Shown here: positions 6,483 through 9,096 of the stretch, piece by piece
Numbering within the stretch: position 1 is the first letter of the stretch
Layout: every line of letters starts with the position of its first letter
Source: Syntrophaceae bacterium
GTDB lineage: Bacteria > Desulfobacterota > Syntrophia > Syntrophales > UBA5619
Length of the DNA stretch: 9,096 bases
Direction: 5' to 3'
NCBI GenBank assembly: GCA_919902745.1
Contig: CAKKRN010000206.1
Location: forward strand, 1 to 9,096
Notes under the pieces: generated by a model
What the model was told of the DNA's origin: nothing
Seen by the model: the letters and a program-made list of their open reading frames with translations, nothing else
Database searches by the model: none
Position numbers and translations under genes: made by a program

Positions 6483-6620
6483 TCATCCATCTAATTTAGG
6501 CTGGAATATACTCTCCCATATCACATTCTTCACTTGTGGAAAAGATGTTTGCACGTTCCAGAACGATAACGTAGCGTCCCTTTCTCGCGTAATCTGCGCG
6601 AAATTCGGCTGTTGAACCAT
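6483..6620 (-). CDS. Possible 45-aa small ORF between hsdS and the cassette
   Basis: An ATG at 6618-6620 follows the hsdS TAG stop with no gap, with GGAG six bases upstream, and opens a 45-codon frame beginning MVQQPNFAQITRERDATLS and ending QPKLDG at a TGA (6483-6485). It stops 18 bp before the TIGR04255 start, so it fills the otherwise empty gap between two genes. Composition looks protein-like (mixed charge, three Phe, two Trp) but I recognise no family. It may be a real small cassette gene, a read-through tail of a longer ancestral hsdS variant, or a chance frame in an AT-richer spacer. Confidence 0.35.
   Translation of the reverse strand: MVQQPNFAQITRERDATLSFWNVQTSFPQVKNVIWESIFQPKLDG
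6505..6533 (-). promoter_or_regulatory. Candidate promoter for the three-gene cassette
   Basis: On the minus strand, GTGAAG (6528-6533) and TATATT (6505-6510) are 17 bp apart; the -10 is good, the -35 poor. Initiation would fall about 33 bases before the TIGR04255 ATG, allowing the cassette to be expressed without the hsd promoter, which is gone. It lies within the possible 45-aa ORF. A small hairpin (TCGCG/CGCGA, 6585-6601) lies upstream. Confidence 0.3.
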
Positions 6621-7358
6621 CTACTCCGTTTCGTTATCCTCCCGTTCTGATAGATCGAGGTCATGGACCCGGATCTGTGCGGTCATCAGCTGCTGCAGTA
6701 GATTACTGAAGAGCTCGTTTAGGAGCGCTTTACGATGCATATGCACTTCCATCTTTGCATCCACAGCCATCAGGCACTGAGCTATTTCCTCCTCTTCCTT
6801 TGTCTTGGGAACGACGATTTTAATATTTTCAAAGCTGCCTTTGCTCAAAATTGGTACCGGACCAAAGGTTGCGAATCCGCGCCAGTATTCCGCAAAGTAG
6901 CGCAGAAGATAGTAGACAAAAGCCGGATCATGCTTGTCATTGCAGATGATGGAATTGATCTGCTGGTTGGTTGCTGAATCGGCTTTCGAGGTCATACCTA
7001 CTTTGCCGATGCTTGAACCAATACAGACGCACATGACGGCATCTTTTGGCAGGCATCGAATAACTTCCAACCCACGTCGTGAAAGCTTCTTCTCGGATCT
7101 ATAAACTTGCCGTGTTCGTCCCAGATCCGCAGGGGAAATGAAGTCCACTTCCGGTGGTACATAATATTCCGGCACCTTAGTTTTCGGGGTGGTTCCAGTC
7201 ACGACTTTGCCGAGCGAGCCGATCTTCACCATCTCCCAGCTCTCCGGTACGGGGCCGATTTCGGTTTGCTTCTGGGGTTCGCCACGGAGACCCTCGGTGA
7301 AGAGCTTGTGCAGAAGGGTCTTTTTCAGTTCAGTGGTAAGCGCCAGAAGTCGTTCCTG
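6621..7358 (-). pseudogene. hsdS: 5'-truncated type I specificity subunit HsdS (second half only)
   Basis: HsdS recognises DNA through two target-recognition domains (TRDs) separated by conserved helices. What remains is the central conserved region (RLLALTTELKKTLLHKLFTE, then GLRGEPQKQTEIGPVPESWE), the second TRD starting at MVKIGSLGKVVTGTTPK, and the C-terminal helical repeat (EEEEIAQCLMAVDAKMEVHM, ending near LFSNLLQQLMTAQIRV). The first TRD and N-terminus are missing; the frame is fused to an hsdM fragment near 7350. An internal ATG at 7232 would yield a 203-aa half protein. Base composition of the TRD is visibly more AT-rich than the neighbours, as is usual for exchanged TRDs. Half-size HsdS proteins can dimerise in some systems, but no functional HsdM is present here, so I call it a remnant. 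Confidence 0.85.
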
Positions 7359-7777
7359 GCGATTTCCTCCCGGGTGACGATCCGGCTGTACTTCTCCTCC
7401 TCCCGCCAGGCGGTGAACGTATCGGCGATGCGCAGGACGGCCTCGGCCGGGAGGTAGTTCTTCGGATCGCCCTTGACGAAGTCGCGGCCGGCGTTGAGGA
7501 GGAAGAGCTTGTTCCGCCGCTCCGCCGGCTTGGCCTTATTCAGGACGATGATGATGCCGGGGGCGGTCGTGTTGTAGAAGAGGTTGTCCGGCAGGTAGAT
7601 CACCCCCTCGATGAGGTCCTGCTCCACGAACCAGCGGCGGACCTCCTTTTCCTTGTTGGTGTTGGCGTTGCCGGAGCCGCGTGAGGCGGCGCCCGTGTCG
7701 AGGACGGCGGCGGCCCGTCCCTCCGGCTTGAGGCTGGCGAGGATGAAAATGAAGGAGGTAAAAGGGTTTGCATTCTT
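7325..7777 (-). pseudogene. hsdM: Fragment of type I DNA adenine methyltransferase HsdM
   Basis: This open stretch of 151 codons holds the C-terminal part of the catalytic domain of an N6-adenine methyltransferase. Recognisable pieces are LASLKPEGRAAAVLDTGAAS, GSGNANTNKEKEVRRWFVEQ, DLIEGVIYLPDNLFYNTTAP and GIIIVLNKAKPAERRNKLFL, continuing through SRIVTREEIARNDF. The SAM-binding motif I region and the NPPY/F catalytic motif that precede these pieces are absent: homology ends near 7750 and an in-frame TGA lies at 7778-7780. Downstream, family sequence ends at EEIARNDF near 7346, where the frame runs into hsdS DNA and stops at 7325. The region therefore lost both ends. An ATG at 7627 could start a 100-aa product, but it could not methylate DNA. 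Its adjacency to hsdS and hsdR shows one ancestral hsdM-hsdS-cassette-hsdR operon. Confidence 0.87.
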
Positions 7778-7780
7778 TCA

Positions 7781-7809
7781 TTGATTCACCGGATCGCCCA
7801 TCGTATACT
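7781..7809 (+). promoter_or_regulatory. Promoter of the alpha/beta hydrolase gene
   Basis: TTGATT (7781-7786) and TATACT (7804-7809) are separated by exactly 17 bp, a strong sigma70-like match. Initiation near 7816 would leave a leader of about 50-70 bases before the hydrolase start. The -35 begins one base after the stop codon that ends the hsdM remnant, so the promoter lies directly at the edge of the degraded locus. Confidence 0.55.
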
Positions 7810-7866
7810 TCCACATCGTAAAGGCAGAATGCTTATCCAGGGAGGGATGGCCGGTCCGCGCGGCGG

Positions 7867-8781
7867 GTGTTCAGCCTCGACAGGGATATGAACGGAGCAG
7901 AACCGAAACATCGCGGATCCGGTCCATCCACCTGGAGACGGTCCGCCGGATCGATCCTCGCCATCATGGCGCTCATCTATCTGCTCATGATGGGGCATGC
8001 CTATTTCTTCGCCGACCGCGTGATCTTCCAGCCTCCCGCCCCATCCTACGGAGACGGGGAATCGATCCTGAAGATCCCGGTCGGGGGCCATTTAGCGATA
8101 TCGGCCCTCCATCTCCCCAATCCCGGCGCCGACTACACGATCCTCTACAGTCACGGCAACGCCGAGGATCTGGGCGACATCCGGGGGAGGCTCGCCCGGT
8201 ATCGGGAACGGGGCTTTTCCATCATCGCCTACGACTACCGGGGCTACGGAACCAGCCCCGGACGTCCCTCGGAGAAGGCCGCCTGCGCCGACATCGACGC
8301 CGTCTATGACCATCTCGTCGGGCAGGCCCGGGTCCGTCCGGAGCGGATCATCGTCTACGGAAGATCGCTCGGCGGAGGTCCCAGCGTCGATCTGGCGGCC
8401 CGCCGGCCCGTCGCCGGGCTCGTCCTGGAGAGCGCCTTCGTCTCAATCTTCCGGGTGATGGCGAGGGTCCCGCTCTTCCCGTTCGACAAATTCGATAACA
8501 TCCGGAAAATCGGGAAAATCGGCTGCCCGGTCTTTGTGATCCATGGAAAAAGGGACGAGATCGTCCCGTTCTGGCATGGGGAAAGGCTCTACCGGCAGGC
8601 CCGCGAGCCGAAGATGCGGCTTTGGGTGGAGGGGGCGGATCACAACAACCTGGTTCAGGTCGCCGCGGAGGAGTACTGGCAGGGGCTGGAACGGTTCACA
8701 CGCCTGATCGGGGGTAACGGATCGCCGTCTCCACTCTTACAAAATCTGCTTGACAAGATAAAAACGGACTGTTATGGATAG
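7867..8781 (+). CDS. Membrane-anchored alpha/beta hydrolase (YfhR/Bem46/ABHD13-like)
   Basis: This 304-aa serine hydrolase has an N-terminal hydrophobic anchor (about 28-50, SILAIMALIYLLMMGHAYFF) followed by RVIFQPP, the arrangement typical of the YfhR/Bem46-like family. The catalytic domain shows an oxyanion-hole region YSHGNAED at 94-101, the DYRGYGTSPG strand-turn at 123-132, the nucleophile elbow GRSLGG with S167, the acid D230 in HGKRDEIVPF and the base H259 in GADHNN, so the triad is complete. The likely topology is a single helix with the hydrolase domain outside the cytoplasm or facing it; the sequence does not decide. The start is uncertain: GTG at 7867 or ATG at 7888 (codon 8); neither has an ideally spaced ribosome binding site. 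The substrate is unknown. The end overlaps the promoter of the ilv leader. Confidence 0.9.
   Translation: MFSLDRDMNGAEPKHRGSGPSTWRRSAGSILAIMALIYLLMMGHAYFFADRVIFQPPAPSYGDGESILKIPVGGHLAISALHLPNPGADYTILYSHGNAEDLGDIRGRLARYRERGFSIIAYDYRGYGTSPGRPSEKAACADIDAVYDHLVGQARVRPERIIVYGRSLGGGPSVDLAARRPVAGLVLESAFVSIFRVMARVPLFPFDKFDNIRKIGKIGCPVFVIHGKRDEIVPFWHGERLYRQAREPKMRLWVEGADHNNLVQVAAEEYWQGLERFTRLIGGNGSPSPLLQNLLDKIKTDCYG
8750..8778 (+). promoter_or_regulatory. Promoter of the ilv leader and operon
   Basis: A perfect -35 box TTGACA (8750-8755) and a partial -10 TATGGA (8773-8778) are 17 bp apart, inside the last codons of the hydrolase gene. Initiation near 8785 would place the leader ATG about 20 bases into the transcript, a usual arrangement for amino-acid attenuators. 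Confidence 0.6.
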
Positions 8782-8804
8782 GCCACTTTTTGGGAAGGAT
8801 CGTT

Positions 8805-8891
8805 ATGGAAAGAGTCAAGACCATCGTCAGCCCCGCACGGATTTCGATTATTATCGGAATCATTATTCCCTGCTGCATAGGGACTGGGTGA
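8805..8891 (+). CDS. ilvL: Isoleucine-rich ilv leader peptide (28 aa)
   Basis: A 28-codon ORF lies between the promoter and ilvB, with Shine-Dalgarno GGAAGGA (8793-8799) five bases before the ATG. It contains nine Ile codons, seven of them within residues 13-21 (ISIIIGIII), encoded mainly by ATT and ATC, plus two Val and no Leu. This is the hallmark of a regulatory leader whose translation rate senses charged tRNA-Ile. The core IIIPCC closely resembles the IIIPPC core of the E. coli ilvGMEDA leader peptide, which I recall from the literature. Slow translation of the Ile run would let the antiterminator form; fast translation would allow the terminator at 8921-8954. The peptide itself probably has no other function. 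It is too short for routine gene calling and is likely to be missed by pipelines. Confidence 0.85.
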   Translation: MERVKTIVSPARISIIIGIIIPCCIGTG

Positions 8892-8937
8892 TGGTCTGTT
8901 CTTAAAAAAGCTTGAACTGCAAACCGTTACCATCCCC
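8820..8937 (+). promoter_or_regulatory. Alternative RNA pairings of the ilv attenuator
   Basis: GATGGT (8890-8895), overlapping the leader stop codon, can pair with either of two identical ACCATC copies. Pairing with 8820-8825 gives the 1:2 hairpin, extended by CAG/CTG (8828-8830 with 8884-8886) and CCC/GGG (8831-8833 with 8880-8882). Pairing with 8929-8934 gives the 2:3 antiterminator, extended by GGG/CCC (8886-8888 with 8935-8937, T8889 bulged). The latter takes bases of the 5' terminator arm. This is the classical arrangement of amino-acid attenuators. Confidence 0.7.
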
Positions 8938-8954
8938 TGGTAACGGTTTTTTTT
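8921..8954 (+). terminator. Rho-independent terminator (ilv attenuator)
   Basis: Perfect 11-bp arms AAACCGTTACC (8921-8931) and GGTAACGGTTT (8939-8949) flank a seven-base loop and run into a T-tract (8947-8954). It lies 29 bases after the leader-peptide stop and 30 bases before the ilvB ATG, so it is an attenuator terminator within the operon leader and not the end of the hydrolase transcript alone, although it would also terminate read-through from that gene. Confidence 0.9.
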
Positions 8955-8984
8955 AGGGGAAAAACAGACTTAAGGAGAGAAGCC

Positions 8985-9096
8985 ATGCAACAAACCGGAT
9001 CGCAGATCCTTTTTACGGCCTTGAAGGAAGAAAACGTCGATACCCTCTTCGGTTATCCGGGAGGATGCGTCATGGATATCTATGACGAGATGTTCC
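8985..9096 (+). CDS. ilvB: Acetolactate synthase large subunit, 5' part (cut by window end)
   Basis: The first 37 codons of a thiamine-diphosphate-dependent acetolactate synthase are visible, beginning MQQTGSQILFTALKEENVDT and reaching FGYPGGCVMDIYDE. The FGYPGG...IYD block is characteristic of the N-terminal pyrimidine-binding domain of the acetohydroxyacid synthase catalytic subunit, which makes acetolactate and acetohydroxybutyrate, the first common step in Val, Leu and Ile synthesis. AAGGAG (8972-8977) is seven bases before the ATG. The catalytic glutamate lies beyond the window. The Ile-rich leader and attenuator directly upstream support the assignment over other ThDP enzymes such as pyruvate oxidase or glyoxylate carboligase. 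Confidence 0.92.
   Translation, partial: MQQTGSQILFTALKEENVDTLFGYPGGCVMDIYDEMF

Noticed and set aside
6621..7232. Functional half-size HsdS
   Set aside because: Dimerising half-HsdS proteins exist, but this sequence clearly retains the middle conserved region upstream of the ATG, is fused to an hsdM fragment, and has no intact HsdM partner.
3588..7777. Insertion sequence or transposase as cause of the RM damage
   Set aside because: No transposase motifs, terminal inverted repeats or target duplications were seen at the breaks; simple deletions explain them.
7536..7814. 92-codon minus-strand ORF at the hsdM remnant
   Set aside because: It is an out-of-frame shadow; the true HsdM residues are read in the neighbouring frame (7325-7777).
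1..9096. CRISPR arrays, tRNA or rRNA genes
   Set aside because: No regularly spaced repeats, tRNA cloverleaf signatures (such as GGTTCRAATCC with CCA) or rRNA sequence were noticed on either strand; a covariance-model scan was not possible.

Overview
The window is a GC-rich bacterial chromosome segment (coding regions mostly around 60-65% GC by eye). Its gene content (RNase D, an ECF biotin transporter operon, an ilv operon with a leader-peptide attenuator, and a mobile type I restriction-modification locus) fits a Gram-negative such as a deltaproteobacterium (Desulfobacterota). That placement is an inference from protein flavour; there is no rRNA or other marker in the window.

Layout. (1) 1-884, minus strand: rnd (RNase D-like exonuclease) with a weak terminator-like hairpin at the very start of the window. 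(2) 1044-3226, minus strand: a promoter followed by bioY-bioM-bioN, three genes joined by two ATGA stop/start overlaps, encoding a complete energy-coupling-factor biotin importer. (3) 3230-7777, minus strand: the wreck of a type I restriction-modification locus. In transcription order it holds an hsdM fragment fused by deletion to a 5'-truncated hsdS, a possible 45-aa small ORF, an intact three-gene cassette (a TIGR04255-family protein of 262 aa, then 164-aa and 130-aa proteins of unknown function, again linked by ATGA overlaps), an hsdR that has lost its helicase motor by internal deletions and frameshifts, and an intact short HExxH metallopeptidase. (4) 7781-8781, plus strand: a well-formed promoter and a membrane-anchored alpha/beta hydrolase. 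(5) 8750-9096, plus strand: promoter, an Ile-rich leader peptide, a transcription attenuator and the start of the acetolactate synthase large subunit gene (ilvB), cut by the window end.

The most notable points are these. First, the three cassette genes between hsdS and hsdR are intact while every hsd gene around them is broken, so the cassette may be kept for its own sake and is the best candidate here for an undescribed, possibly defence-related, system. Second, the ilv leader shows the full logic of classical attenuation in the sequence: one hexamer (ACCATC) occurs twice, once early in the leader ORF and once in the terminator, and both copies can pair with a single GATGGT at the leader stop codon. 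Third, the hsdM/hsdS junction is a readable deletion scar in which about a dozen bases make sense in both reading frames.
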